From Pseudomonas hygromyciniae (lineage in GTDB: Bacteria; Pseudomonadota; Gammaproteobacteria; Pseudomonadales; Pseudomonadaceae): a DNA stretch of 64,000 nucleotides. Position numbers and translations under genes: made by a program. The stretch covers positions 5,516,501 through 5,580,500 of the forward strand of contig NZ_CP070506.1 in assembly GCF_016925675.1 (NCBI RefSeq). The letters run 5' to 3'. The notes below the pieces were generated by a model. The model worked only from the letters and a program-made list of their open reading frames with translations. It was not told where the DNA came from and did no database searches. Of this stretch, positions 53,542-62,725 are shown piece by piece (position 1 is the first letter of the stretch; each line of letters starts with the position of its first letter).

Positions 53542-54135
53542 ATGCCCAAGGTCGGTATGCAACCCATACGCCGCCAGCAGTTGATCGAAGCCACATTGAC
53601 GGCCATCGATCAGGTTGGGATGGGAGATGCCAGCATTGCGCTGATCGCCCGTCTGGCCGGAGTCTCGAACGGCATCATCAGTCACTACTTTCAGGACAAG
53701 AATGGCCTGATCGCCGCAACGATGCGGTACCTGATGAATGCGCTGATCGAGAACGTCCACGAACGCAGGCGTGCCCTGAAGGATGACAGCCCACGGGCGC
53801 ACCTCCAGGTGATCATCGAAGGCAACTTCGACGCCAGCCAGGTCAACGGCCCGGCAATGAAAACCTGGCTAGCCTTCTGGGCCACCAGCATGCATCACCC
53901 GTCATTGCACAGGTTGCAGCGGATCAACGATCAACGTCTGTATTCCAACCTGTGCTGCCAGTTTCGCCGAGTGCTGCCGCTGCCGCGCGCACGCAAAGCA
54001 GCCCGTGGCCTGGCGGCCCTGATCGACGGCTTGTGGTTGCGCGGCGCCCTGTCGGGAGACGCTTTCGACACGGAGCAGGCGCAACGGATCGCTTACGAAT
54101 ACATGGATTTCCAATTGGCCAAGCAGGTGAGTTAG
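53542..54135 (+). CDS. betI: TetR-family choline-responsive repressor
   Basis: This 197-residue repressor begins with [20 protein letters not shown] and has the helix-turn-helix segment [21 protein letters not shown] at about 30-50. The remaining residues form the ligand-binding and dimer domain, including [20 protein letters not shown], typical of BetI. GGAGAGG precedes the ATG. It represses its own operon and probably betT. Confidence 0.95.
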   Translation: MPKVGMQPIRRQQLIEATLTAIDQVGMGDASIALIARLAGVSNGIISHYFQDKNGLIAATMRYLMNALIENVHERRRALKDDSPRAHLQVIIEGNFDASQVNGPAMKTWLAFWATSMHHPSLHRLQRINDQRLYSNLCCQFRRVLPLPRARKAARGLAALIDGLWLRGALSGDAFDTEQAQRIAYEYMDFQLAKQVS

Positions 54136-54228
54136 AGCACACATAAACGCTCAACCCCTGAACGGCTACTGAGTGGGCTATGCCCCTCAGTGGTTAACGC
54201 CAACCACTTATGCACTTGCGAGGACTTT

Positions 54229-55701
54229 ATGGCCCGTTTCGAACTGCAAAAACTCTACATTGATGGCGGCTACAGCGACGCTGGCAGCGATGCCACCTTC
54301 GAAGCCATCAACCCGGCTAACGGTGAAGTTCTCGCCAACGTGCAACGCGCTACTTTCGAAGACGTTGAGCGCGCCGTGGTCAGCGCCGAAAAGGGCCAGA
54401 AAATCTGGGCTGCGATGACCGCCATGGAGCGTTCGCGCATCCTGCGTCGCGCCGTGGAAATCCTGCGCGAGCGCAACGATGAACTGGCTGCCCTGGAAAC
54501 CCTGGACACCGGTAAATCCTTCTCCGAAACCAAGTACGTCGACATCGTCACCGGTGCCGACGTGCTGGAATACTACGCCGGCCTGGTGCCCGCCATTGAA
54601 GGCGAGCAGATCCCGCTGCGTACCACTTCGTTCGTCTACACCCGCCGCGAGCCGCTGGGCGTGGTCGCCGGCATCGGCGCGTGGAACTACCCGATCCAGA
54701 TCGCCCTGTGGAAGTCTGCCCCAGCCCTGGCTGCCGGCAACGCCATGATCTTCAAGCCAAGCGAAGTGACGTCGCTGACCACCCTGAAACTGGCCGAGAT
54801 CTACACCGAAGCCGGCGTTCCGGATGGCGTGTTCAACGTCCTGACCGGCAGCGGTCGTGAAGTCGGCACCTGGCTGACCGAGCACCCACGCATCGAAAAA
54901 ATCTCCTTCACCGGCGGCACCGACACCGGCAAGAAGGTCATGGCCAGCGCTTCGAGCTCCTCGCTCAAAGACGTGACCATGGAACTGGGCGGCAAATCCC
55001 CGCTGATCATTTTCGACGACGCCGACCTGGATCGCGCCGCCGATACTGCCATGATGGCCAACTTCTACAGCTCCGGCCAGGTCTGCACCAACGGCACTCG
55101 CGTGTTTATTCCAAAGCACCTGCAAGCAGCCTTTGAAGCCAAGATCGTCGAGCGTGTTGCGCGCATCCGCGTCGGCAACCCAGAAGACGAAAACACCAAC
55201 TTCGGCCCGCTGGTCAGCTTCGCCCACATGGAAAGCGTGCTCGGCTACATCGCCAAAGGTAAAGAAGAAGGCGCACGCCTGCTGTGCGGCGGCGACCGCC
55301 TGACCGACGGTGACTTCGCCAAGGGCGCGTTCGTGGCACCGACTGTGTTCACTGACTGCACCGACGAAATGACCATCGTGCGTGAAGAGATCTTTGGCCC
55401 GGTGATGAGCATCCTCACCTACGAGACCGAAGAAGAAGTGATCCGCCGCGCCAACGACACCGACTTCGGCCTGGCCGCTGGCCTGGTAACCCGCGACCTG
55501 AACCGCGCCCACCGCGTGATTCATCAGCTGGAAGCGGGTATCTGCTGGATCAACGCCTGGGGCGAGTCCGACGCCAAGATGCCAGTTGGCGGCTACAAGC
55601 AGTCGGGTGTTGGCCGTGAGAACGGCATCAGCTCGCTGAATAACTTCACCCGCATCAAATCGGTACAGGTCGAGCTGGGCGACTACGCCTCGGTGTTCTA
55701 A
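54229..55701 (+). CDS. betB: Betaine aldehyde dehydrogenase
   Basis: This 490-residue NAD(P) aldehyde dehydrogenase carries the active glutamate in [14 protein letters not shown] and the active cysteine in [13 protein letters not shown], with the cofactor motif [12 protein letters not shown]. The start at 54229 ([11 protein letters not shown]) follows AGGA. It converts betaine aldehyde to glycine betaine and sits between betI and betA. Confidence 0.97.
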   Translation: MARFELQKLYIDGGYSDAGSDATFEAINPANGEVLANVQRATFEDVERAVVSAEKGQKIWAAMTAMERSRILRRAVEILRERNDELAALETLDTGKSFSETKYVDIVTGADVLEYYAGLVPAIEGEQIPLRTTSFVYTRREPLGVVAGIGAWNYPIQIALWKSAPALAAGNAMIFKPSEVTSLTTLKLAEIYTEAGVPDGVFNVLTGSGREVGTWLTEHPRIEKISFTGGTDTGKKVMASASSSSLKDVTMELGGKSPLIIFDDADLDRAADTAMMANFYSSGQVCTNGTRVFIPKHLQAAFEAKIVERVARIRVGNPEDENTNFGPLVSFAHMESVLGYIAKGKEEGARLLCGGDRLTDGDFAKGAFVAPTVFTDCTDEMTIVREEIFGPVMSILTYETEEEVIRRANDTDFGLAAGLVTRDLNRAHRVIHQLEAGICWINAWGESDAKMPVGGYKQSGVGRENGISSLNNFTRIKSVQVELGDYASVF

Positions 55702-55734
55702 ACCCGAGTTCTGTATTGCCTGCGAGGCAGCCAT

Positions 55735-55798
55735 CGCAGGCAAGCCAGCTCCCACATTGGAATGCGTTCCCCTGTGGGAGCGGGCTTGCCCGCGATGG
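55735..55798. repeat. REP pair between betB and betA
   Basis: A CATCGCAGGCAAGCCAGCTC copy and a GAGCGGGCTTGCCCGCGATG copy are inverted across a short spacer. Confidence 0.88.
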
Positions 55799-55833
55799 AG
55801 CCCGACCTGACCATCTCCAAAGAGGGTGCATTT

Positions 55834-57534
55834 ATGTCCCAAGAATACGATTACATCATTGTGGGTGCCGGCTCTGCCGGTAACACCCTGGCGACCCGTC
55901 TGACCGAAGACGAAGGCGTCACCGTCCTGCTGCTGGAAGCCGGCGGCCCCGACTACCGTCTCGATTTCCGTACCCAGATGCCCGCTGCCCTGGCGTTCCC
56001 TCTGCAAGGCCGCCGCTACAACTGGGCCTATGAAACCGATCCAGAGCCACACATGGACGGCCGCCGCATGGAATGTGGTCGCGGTAAGGGCCTGGGTGGT
56101 TCTTCGCTGATCAACGGCATGTGCTACATCCGTGGCAACGCCATGGACTACGACAACTGGGCGAAATTGCCAGGTCTGGAAGACTGGAGCTACCTCGACT
56201 GCCTGCCGTATTTCCGCAAGGCCGAAACCCGCGACATCGGCCCCAACGACTACCACGGTGGCGAAGGCCCGGTCAGCGTGACCACGCCCAAAGCCGGCAA
56301 CAACCCGCTGTTCCACGCCATGGTTGAAGCCGGCGTACAAGCCGGCTACCCGCGCACCGAAGACTTGAACGGCTACCAGCAGGAAGGCTTCGGCCCGATG
56401 GACCGTACCGTGACGCCGAACGGCCGTCGCGCCAGTACCGCCCGTGGCTACCTGGACACCGCCAAGAAGCGCTCGACCCTGACCATCGTCACCCATGCCC
56501 TGACCGACAAAGTGTTGTTCGAAGGCAAGCGTGCGGTCGGCGTGCGTTACCTGATCGGTGCCGCCGAAGAACGTGTGGAAGCCCGCGCGCGCAAGGAAGT
56601 CCTGGTGTGCAGCGGCGCCATCGCGTCGCCACAACTGCTGCAACGCTCCGGTGTCGGCCCGGCCAAACTGCTGGAAAGCCTCGACATCCCGGTGGTCCAC
56701 GACCTGCCAGGCGTCGGTGAAAACCTGCAGGATCACCTGGAGCTGTATCTGCAGTACGCCTGCACCCAGCCGGTCTCGCTGTACCCCTCGCTGCTCTGGT
56801 ACAACCAGCCGGCTATTGGTGCCGAATGGCTGTTCAACGGCACCGGCATCGGCGCCAGCAACCAGTTCGAAGCGGGCGGTTTTATCCGTACCCGTGAAGA
56901 ATTCGAGTGGCCGAACATCCAGTACCACTTCCTGCCGGTAGCGATTAACTACAACGGCAGCAACGGTGTGAAAGAGCACGGTTTCCAGGCGCACATGGGC
57001 TCCATGCGTTCGCCAAGCCGTGGCCGCGTGCAAGTGAAGTCGAAGAACCCACGGGACTACCCGAGCATCCTCTTCAACTACATGGCCACCGAGCAGGACT
57101 GGCAGGAATTCCGCGATGGCATCCGCCTGACCCGTGAAATCATGCAGCAGCCGGCACTGGATGCGTTCCGTGGCCGTGAAATCAGCCCGGGCATCGAGGT
57201 GCAAACCGACGAGCAACTGGACAAGTTCATCCGCGAGCACGCCGAAACTGCGTTCCACCCGTCCTGCTCGTGCAAGATGGGCACCGACGAAATGGCCGTG
57301 GTCGATGGCGAAGGCCGCGTGCATGGCATGCAGGGCCTGCGGGTGGTCGATGCGTCGATCATGCCGATCATCACCACCGGTAACCTGAACGCGCCAACCA
57401 TCATGATCGCCGAGAAAATCGCCGACAAGATGCGTGGCCGCCAGTTGCCGCGCAGCACAGCCGACTACTACGTGGCCGGCGATGCGCCAGTGCGTGGCAA
57501 GCCGTTGCGTGAAGTGGGTCCTAGCGCGCAGTAA
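55834..57534 (+). CDS. betA: Choline dehydrogenase
   Basis: This 566-residue GMC oxidoreductase has the FAD fold [17 protein letters not shown], the GMC signature [17 protein letters not shown] and the C-terminal HPSCSCKMG segment with the catalytic histidine. It oxidises choline to betaine aldehyde at the membrane. The start at 55834 ([11 protein letters not shown]) follows AGAGGG. A Tat or Sec signal is not seen, in line with cytoplasmic-side BetA. Confidence 0.97.
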   Translation: MSQEYDYIIVGAGSAGNTLATRLTEDEGVTVLLLEAGGPDYRLDFRTQMPAALAFPLQGRRYNWAYETDPEPHMDGRRMECGRGKGLGGSSLINGMCYIRGNAMDYDNWAKLPGLEDWSYLDCLPYFRKAETRDIGPNDYHGGEGPVSVTTPKAGNNPLFHAMVEAGVQAGYPRTEDLNGYQQEGFGPMDRTVTPNGRRASTARGYLDTAKKRSTLTIVTHALTDKVLFEGKRAVGVRYLIGAAEERVEARARKEVLVCSGAIASPQLLQRSGVGPAKLLESLDIPVVHDLPGVGENLQDHLELYLQYACTQPVSLYPSLLWYNQPAIGAEWLFNGTGIGASNQFEAGGFIRTREEFEWPNIQYHFLPVAINYNGSNGVKEHGFQAHMGSMRSPSRGRVQVKSKNPRDYPSILFNYMATEQDWQEFRDGIRLTREIMQQPALDAFRGREISPGIEVQTDEQLDKFIREHAETAFHPSCSCKMGTDEMAVVDGEGRVHGMQGLRVVDASIMPIITTGNLNAPTIMIAEKIADKMRGRQLPRSTADYYVAGDAPVRGKPLREVGPSAQ

Positions 57535-57554
57535 TCGCTACACCGCGGCGCCCC

Positions 57555-57629
57555 TTTCGCGGGCAAGCCCGCTCCCACATTTGAATGTGTTCACAAATCA
57601 AAATGTGGGAGCGGGCTTGCCCGCGATGA
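57555..57629. repeat. REP pair (GCGGGCAAGCCCGCTCCC type)
   Basis: Inverted copies surround a CAAAT/ATTTG spacer just after betA. Confidence 0.88.
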
Positions 57630-57780
57630 GGCCCGTCCAGCCTACACACACCTTCCCAGACTCTTCCTACACCGCCACACCCTTGATCCCACCCCCCGCG
57701 CCGGCCTAATCTAGTCCCTCGCGCAAACGTTTCACCTTCCTACCGACACGCCGGCTTCTGCCTGGCCACGAGGCTTTCTC

Positions 57781-58476
57781 ATGTTTGATGTCGTTTCTTC
57801 GAGCAAATGGCCTACCGGCTTCCTGATCAATCCAAACGTTGAGCCGCTGGACCCGAAATGGCTGAAGGAATTCAGCAAGATCCCGGCCGCGGCCGTCAGC
57901 GACTGCCTGGGCCGTAACGTCGGTGGCCTGGGCCTCAAGGCCTTCCACGGTAATGCACCGATGCTCGGCAGCGCCCTGACCGTGCGCGTGCGCCCCGGTG
58001 ACAACCTGATGATTCTCAAAGCCATGCAAATGGCCCGCCCGGGCGATGTGCTGGTGATCGACGGCAGCGCCGACCTGACCCGCGCCGTGTTCGGCGGCAT
58101 CATGCGTGCCATGGCCCTGAAGGCCGGCATCGTCGGCGTGGTGATCAACGGCGCCCTGCGTGACCTCGACGAATGGCAAACCGGCGAGCTGCCGGCCTAC
58201 GCCATCGGCGGCGTGCACCGTGGCCCGAGCACCGACGGCGGCGGCGAGATCAACGTACCGATCTCGTGCGCTGGCATGCTGGTAGCCCCTGGCGACCTGA
58301 TGATCGGCGATGGCGACGGCGTGGTCGCCGCCTCGCGCAGCGAGCTGCCGGAACTGCTGGTGCGCTGCCATGACCTGCTGGCACGCGAGCAGGCTACACT
58401 GGCGGCTATTGAAGCCGGCACCCTGGACCCTGATCGTTTTGATGCGATCCTGCGCGCCAAGGGTTGCCCGGTCTAA
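57781..58476 (+). CDS. RraA-like / HMG-aldolase family protein
   Basis: This 231-residue protein has the RraA fold and keeps the metal-aldolase pattern: DGSADLTRAVFGGIMRAM followed by INGALRDLDE, where the Arg-Asp and a nearby acid match the class II 4-hydroxy-4-methyl-2-oxoglutarate aldolase motif. It is therefore likelier an aldolase or decarboxylase than an RNase E regulator. It stands alone after betA. The substrate is unknown. Confidence 0.85.
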   Translation: MFDVVSSSKWPTGFLINPNVEPLDPKWLKEFSKIPAAAVSDCLGRNVGGLGLKAFHGNAPMLGSALTVRVRPGDNLMILKAMQMARPGDVLVIDGSADLTRAVFGGIMRAMALKAGIVGVVINGALRDLDEWQTGELPAYAIGGVHRGPSTDGGGEINVPISCAGMLVAPGDLMIGDGDGVVAASRSELPELLVRCHDLLAREQATLAAIEAGTLDPDRFDAILRAKGCPV

Positions 58477-58479
58477 CCT

Positions 58480-58580
58480 TGTAGGAGCGAGCTTGCTCGC
58501 GAGAAACCCGAGAGCGCAGCATTTATCCAGAATGCCCGCGCCATCGTTCGCGACCTTCGCGAGCAAGCTCGTTCCTACAG
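58480..58580. repeat. REPIN (GTAGGAGCGAGCTTGCTCGCGAG type)
   Basis: An inverted pair lies between the RraA-like gene and the TldD-like gene. The right arm has one change (GTTCCTACAG). Confidence 0.9.
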
Positions 58581-58615
58581 TGATGAGGGCCTGCGCTGCC
58601 CACAAGGAAGGCCCC

Positions 58616-60058
58616 ATGTTCGACGCCCACCCGCAACTCAAACAACATTTCTCCGCTCTGCGCAGCCGCGCCGAGTTTTTCTCGTTGCGCTACGTGCGCG
58701 AGTCCGGCCAGTACCTGTCGGTACGCAAGAACGTCGCTGAACCGCCGCACCTGAGCCGCGACGAAGGCGCCATGCTCACCGTGCGCCTCAACGGTGTCGA
58801 AGCCTACGCCGCCACCCATGATATTTCCCTGGCCGGCCTGCAAGCCGCGCTGGAGCGGGCCGAAGAGCAAGCCCTTCGCATCAAGCCCCATGCCCTGCTC
58901 GACCTGCGCGACCAGCCGGTGTCCAGCCACATCGCCGACTACCTGTCGCCAGATCTCGACCAACCCTTCCCGTCCCTGAGCGACTGCTACCAACTGCTCG
59001 GCGCCGAATCGGCCGCCGTGCCCAAGGACGAGCGCCTGGTGAACTGGGAAGTCAGCCTGGGCACCACCCACGTCGAGCAGATTTACCTCAACAGCGCCGG
59101 CGCCGAGTTGCGCCAGGCCCAGCGCTTTGTGTTCCCCGGAGTCGATGTCACGGCCTACGACGGCAACGACAGCCAGACCCGCACCCTGGGCGGCAGCAAC
59201 TTCGGCCAGCAAGGCGGCTTTGAAGTGATCAACCGTTTCGGCCTGGTCGGCGCCGCGCCACGGATCGCCGACGAGGCCCTGCAACTGCTGCTGGCCCCCA
59301 ACACGCCTCAAGGCCCGCGCGACCTGCTGCTGATGCCCGACCAGATGATCCTACAGATCCACGAATCCATTGGCCACCCGCTGGAGCTGGACCGCATCCT
59401 CGGTGACGAGCGCAACTACGCCGGCACCAGCTTCGTCAAGGCCAGCGACTTCGGCCACCTGCAGTACGGCTCCAACCTGCTGAACGTGACCTTCGACCCA
59501 AGCATTCCCGAACAACTGGCCAGCTACGCCCATGACGATGACGGCACGCCCGCCAACAAGCAGTTCCTGATCCGTAACGGCCTGCTGCTCAAACCCTTGG
59601 GCGGGGCGCTGTCGCAATACCGCTCGGGTATGGACGGCGTGGCCAACAGCCGCGCCAGCAGTTGGAACCGCGCGCCCATCGACCGCATGGCCAACCTCAA
59701 TATCGAGGCCGGTGACCAAAGCCTGGCGCAACTGATCGGCGGCATCGAGCACGGCATCCTGATGTCGACCAACCGTTCCTGGTCCATCGACGATGCGCGC
59801 AATAAGTTCCAGTTCGGCTGCGAATGGGGCCAGTTGATCGAGAACGGCGAGCTCAAGGGCGTGGTCAAGAACCCCAACTACCGGGCGATTTCCGCGCAGT
59901 TCTGGCGCAAGCTCAGTGCCGTGGGCGATGCCAGCACCTTCAAGGTGTTGGGCACGCCCAACTGTGGCAAGGGCGAGCCGAACCAGGTGATCCGCGTCGG
60001 CCATGCTTCGCCTGCGTGTGTATTCAGCGATGTAGATGTGTTTGGGGGAGACGTCTGA
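58616..60058 (+). CDS. TldD-like metallopeptidase subunit
   Basis: This is a 480-residue protein of the TldD/PmbA family. The zinc site HEXXXH is present as ILQIHESIGHPLELDRIL, which marks it as the catalytic TldD-type subunit. AAGGAAGG precedes the ATG at 58616. It is translationally coupled to the next gene. TldD/TldE pairs cleave unfolded or modified peptides, such as precursors of microcins and quinone cofactors. Confidence 0.92.
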   Translation: MFDAHPQLKQHFSALRSRAEFFSLRYVRESGQYLSVRKNVAEPPHLSRDEGAMLTVRLNGVEAYAATHDISLAGLQAALERAEEQALRIKPHALLDLRDQPVSSHIADYLSPDLDQPFPSLSDCYQLLGAESAAVPKDERLVNWEVSLGTTHVEQIYLNSAGAELRQAQRFVFPGVDVTAYDGNDSQTRTLGGSNFGQQGGFEVINRFGLVGAAPRIADEALQLLLAPNTPQGPRDLLLMPDQMILQIHESIGHPLELDRILGDERNYAGTSFVKASDFGHLQYGSNLLNVTFDPSIPEQLASYAHDDDGTPANKQFLIRNGLLLKPLGGALSQYRSGMDGVANSRASSWNRAPIDRMANLNIEAGDQSLAQLIGGIEHGILMSTNRSWSIDDARNKFQFGCEWGQLIENGELKGVVKNPNYRAISAQFWRKLSAVGDASTFKVLGTPNCGKGEPNQVIRVGHASPACVFSDVDVFGGDV

Positions 60059-61374
60059 TGAATGCTTTCAAGGAGCTGGTGGAGTGGCTCAAGCAGGCCA
60101 TCACCGCCGAGGAACAGTTTCATCTGGGCTACGCGGCGGAGTCGTCCGAATTCGTGCGCTTGAATCACGCCAAGGTACGCCAGGCCGGCCAGGTGCAGCA
60201 GGCCAGCCTCAACCTCAAGCTGATCAATGATGGCCGGCATGCCGACCTTGGCATCACCCTGGCCGGATCCCCCGAAGTCGACCGCCAGCGCCTGGCCGAG
60301 GGCCTGCAGCAATTGCGCGAAACCCTGCCCTTGCTGCCCAAGGATCCTTACCTGCTGCTCAATCACACGGCCTGGCAAAACAGGAGCGATAAGGCCCAGG
60401 CGTTGCCGGACCTCGATCAAGTCCTGGCCGAAATCAGCCAGGGCGCCCAAGGCCTGGACTTGGTCGGAATCTATGCCGCCGGGCCGATCAGCCGCGGGTT
60501 CGCCAGCTCGTCAGGGGCTTTTGGCTGGCATCAGGCCAATAGCTTCAACTTTGATTTCAGCCTGTTCCATGCCAATGGCGAAGCGGTAAAGGCCAGCTAC
60601 GCCGGCGATGCCTGGGACAGCGCGGCGTTTGCCCAGCGCTTGCAGCAAGCCCGCGAGCAACTGGAGTTCCTCGGTCGCCCCTTGCACACCCTCGCGCCCG
60701 GCCAATACCGTGCCTACCTGGCGCCGGCGGCTCTGGAAGAAATCGTCGACATGCTCACCTGGGGCGGTTTTTCTGCGCAGGCCATCGCCAGCAAGGGCAG
60801 CCCGTTGCAGCGCCTGTATGCCGGTGACCAGGCCCTGAGCCCGCTGGTGGGGATGAGCGAACAGATCACGGCCTCCCTCAGCCCGGCGTTCTCCCGTGAC
60901 GGTTATCCGCGCAGCGACGTGACCTTGATCGCCAATGGCCGGGCGCAAGGCCAACTGGTGAACTCACGCAGCGCCGCCGAATACGGTTTGAGCACCAACG
61001 GCGCCGATGGCGGCGAATCCCCCAGTGCGCTCCAGATGGCTGCCGGCAACCTGGCCCAGGCCGATATCCTCAAGCAACTGGGCACCGGCCTGTATATCAG
61101 CAACCTGTGGTACCTGAACTACTCCGACCAGCCGGCGGCACGCCTGACGGGCATGACCCGCTTCGCCACGTTCTGGGTGGAAGACGGCGAGATCAAGGCG
61201 CCGGTCAGCACCATGCGTTTTGACGACAGCGTCTACCACCTGCTGGGATCGCAGTTGGAAGCACTGACCACCGAGCGCGAACTGCGGCTGTCGGCCAGCA
61301 CCTACGGCGAGCGCAACACCTCATCCAGTTTGCTGCCCGGCGCGCTGGTCAAGCGTCTGACCCTGACCTTGTAA
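60058..61374 (+). CDS. TldE/PmbA-like non-catalytic partner
   Basis: This 438-residue protein has the same fold as the previous gene product but lacks HEXXXH, as TldE does. Family features are GIYAAGPISRGFASSSGAFG and LYISNLWYLNYSDQPAARLTGMTR near the C-terminus. Its start overlaps the tldD-like stop by one base (TGATG). The two would form a heterodimeric protease. Confidence 0.9.
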   Translation: MNAFKELVEWLKQAITAEEQFHLGYAAESSEFVRLNHAKVRQAGQVQQASLNLKLINDGRHADLGITLAGSPEVDRQRLAEGLQQLRETLPLLPKDPYLLLNHTAWQNRSDKAQALPDLDQVLAEISQGAQGLDLVGIYAAGPISRGFASSSGAFGWHQANSFNFDFSLFHANGEAVKASYAGDAWDSAAFAQRLQQAREQLEFLGRPLHTLAPGQYRAYLAPAALEEIVDMLTWGGFSAQAIASKGSPLQRLYAGDQALSPLVGMSEQITASLSPAFSRDGYPRSDVTLIANGRAQGQLVNSRSAAEYGLSTNGADGGESPSALQMAAGNLAQADILKQLGTGLYISNLWYLNYSDQPAARLTGMTRFATFWVEDGEIKAPVSTMRFDDSVYHLLGSQLEALTTERELRLSASTYGERNTSSSLLPGALVKRLTLTL

Positions 61375-61426
61375 ACCCTGGGCCTGCTGTGGTGAAACCG
61401 GGCTTGTTGTAGTGAAGGCGGGCTTG

Positions 61427-61564
61427 TTGTGGCGAGGGGGCTTGTCCCCCGCTGGGCTGCAAAGCAGCCCCAGTAAGGTGCACCGAGTTCTGTCAGGTTG
61501 ACCGCGGGGGCTGGTTTTGGGGCTGCTGCGCAGCCCAGCGGGGGACAAGCCCCCTCGCCACAAC
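61427..61564. repeat. Inverted repeat of the GTGGCGAGGGGGCTTG family
   Basis: The left half TTGTGGCGAGGGGGCTTG with GCTGGGCTGCAAAGCAGCCCC pairs with its complement on the right. It is the same family as the element at 46002-46138. Extra half copies (GGCTTGTTGT) lie just to its left. Confidence 0.9.
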
Positions 61565-61711
61565 AAGCCAGCCCTGACCACAACGACAAGCGCCTTGGCC
61601 ACGGTTTAGGCCCACTCCTACAGGGCAATCCCCTGCATTCTGACGAACCTTCCCTGGCAGCACCCCGCTGGTTGGCGGGCTGTTGTCGACTCTCCAAAAG
61701 CTCGTTATAAC

Positions 61712-61785
61712 GGTTAGTGGCATCCCGCCACCTTTCAACCCGCTTGCCTGCAAGCGATGCATGACCTCGCCCGGGATAGGGCGAG
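61712..61785 (+). promoter_or_regulatory. Structured 5' leader of the rhlA-like gene
   Basis: Three consecutive stem-loops precede the ribosome site: GGTT..GTGGCatcccGCCAC..AACC at 61712-61740, a perfect CGCTTGCctGCAAGCG at 61741-61756, and a perfect CTCGCCCgggataGGGCGAG at 61766-61785. The last ends three bases before GGAG. The rhlA leader of P. aeruginosa is a known RNA thermometer, so a similar role is possible, but here the GGAG is not itself paired in the simple fold. Confidence 0.5.
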
Positions 61786-61798
61786 CCGGAGCGTTGAC

Positions 61799-62689
61799 AT
61801 GTACCAAGGAAGTTTTGTCATTGATAAGTTGTTCAAGCACTACAACGTTCACGTAGAGCAACTGGGTAACGATCCGCAACGCAAGACCGTGCTGTTGGTC
61901 AACGGCGCGCTGTCCACCACCCGCTCATTCGCCCGCACCAGCAAGTGCCTGGCCGAGCATTTCAATGTGCTGATGTTCGACCTGCCGTTTTCCGGCTATT
62001 CGCGCCCGCACAACACTGACCTGGACCTGGTGACCAAGGACGACGAGGTCGAGATCCTGCGGGCGCTGGTGGAGCGTTTCCAGGTCAACCATCTGGTATC
62101 GGCCTCCTGGGGAGGCATCTCGACCCTGCTGACCCTGGCGCGCAACCCGCCTTCCATCGAAAGCTCGGTGGTGATGGCCCTGGCACCCAACCTCAACCAG
62201 GCAATGCTCGAATACGTGGAGCGGGTGCGGGTGCTGATCGAGGCCGATGACAAGTCCGCCGTCGGCCACCTGCTCAATGAAACCGTCGGCAAATTCCTCT
62301 CCAGCCGGCTCAAGCGCAATAACCATCGGCACCTGTCGACCATGGCCACCACCGAATACCGCCAGGCGCGCTTTCATATTCATCAGATGCTGGCCCTGGG
62401 CGATGGCAACTACCTGCCGCAATTGCGCCAGATCGAGACGCCGGTGCATTTCCTCAACGGCACCCTGGATGAGTACACCCCGGCCAATGAAGCCCAACTG
62501 TTCAAGCACTATGTGGGGCGCAGCAGCTTCTCCAGCGCCGAACACACCGGCCATTTACTCGACCTGGAGTCGCGGGAGGCGGCGCTGGCGGTGCATCGGG
62601 CATTGATTGATTTCCTGGTGGGCAAACACGTAGCCATCGCCGATATAGACGAACCGCCAGTGGGAAAACCGGCCGAGGTTGGCGCATAA
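61799..62689 (+). CDS. rhlA: RhlA homologue, 3-(3-hydroxyalkanoyloxy)alkanoate (HAA) synthase
   Basis: This 296-residue alpha/beta hydrolase closely follows Rhl[21 protein letters not shown], then [36 protein letters not shown], in which the nucleophile Ser lies in the SASWGG motif, and [17 protein letters not shown]. The charge-relay Asp and His are in [12 protein letters not shown] and [11 protein letters not shown]. These residues and the length favour RhlA over PhaG. RhlA joins two 3-hydroxyacyl units from the fatty-acid pool into the surfactant lipid HAA. GGAG lies seven bases before the ATG. No rhlB or rhlC is next to it. Confidence 0.88.
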   Translation: MYQGSFVIDKLFKHYNVHVEQLGNDPQRKTVLLVNGALSTTRSFARTSKCLAEHFNVLMFDLPFSGYSRPHNTDLDLVTKDDEVEILRALVERFQVNHLVSASWGGISTLLTLARNPPSIESSVVMALAPNLNQAMLEYVERVRVLIEADDKSAVGHLLNETVGKFLSSRLKRNNHRHLSTMATTEYRQARFHIHQMLALGDGNYLPQLRQIETPVHFLNGTLDEYTPANEAQLFKHYVGRSSFSSAEHTGHLLDLESREAALAVHRALIDFLVGKHVAIADIDEPPVGKPAEVGA

Positions 62690-62725
62690 TCGGCAACACA
62701 TAGCCTGCTAACAAAAAGGGATCTC

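Noticed and set aside
54208..57324. Minus-strand open frame of 1038 codons opposite betB and betA
   Set aside because: It is a shadow frame: betB and betA on the plus strand carry full family motifs, and the GC-rich third codon positions leave the opposite strand open.
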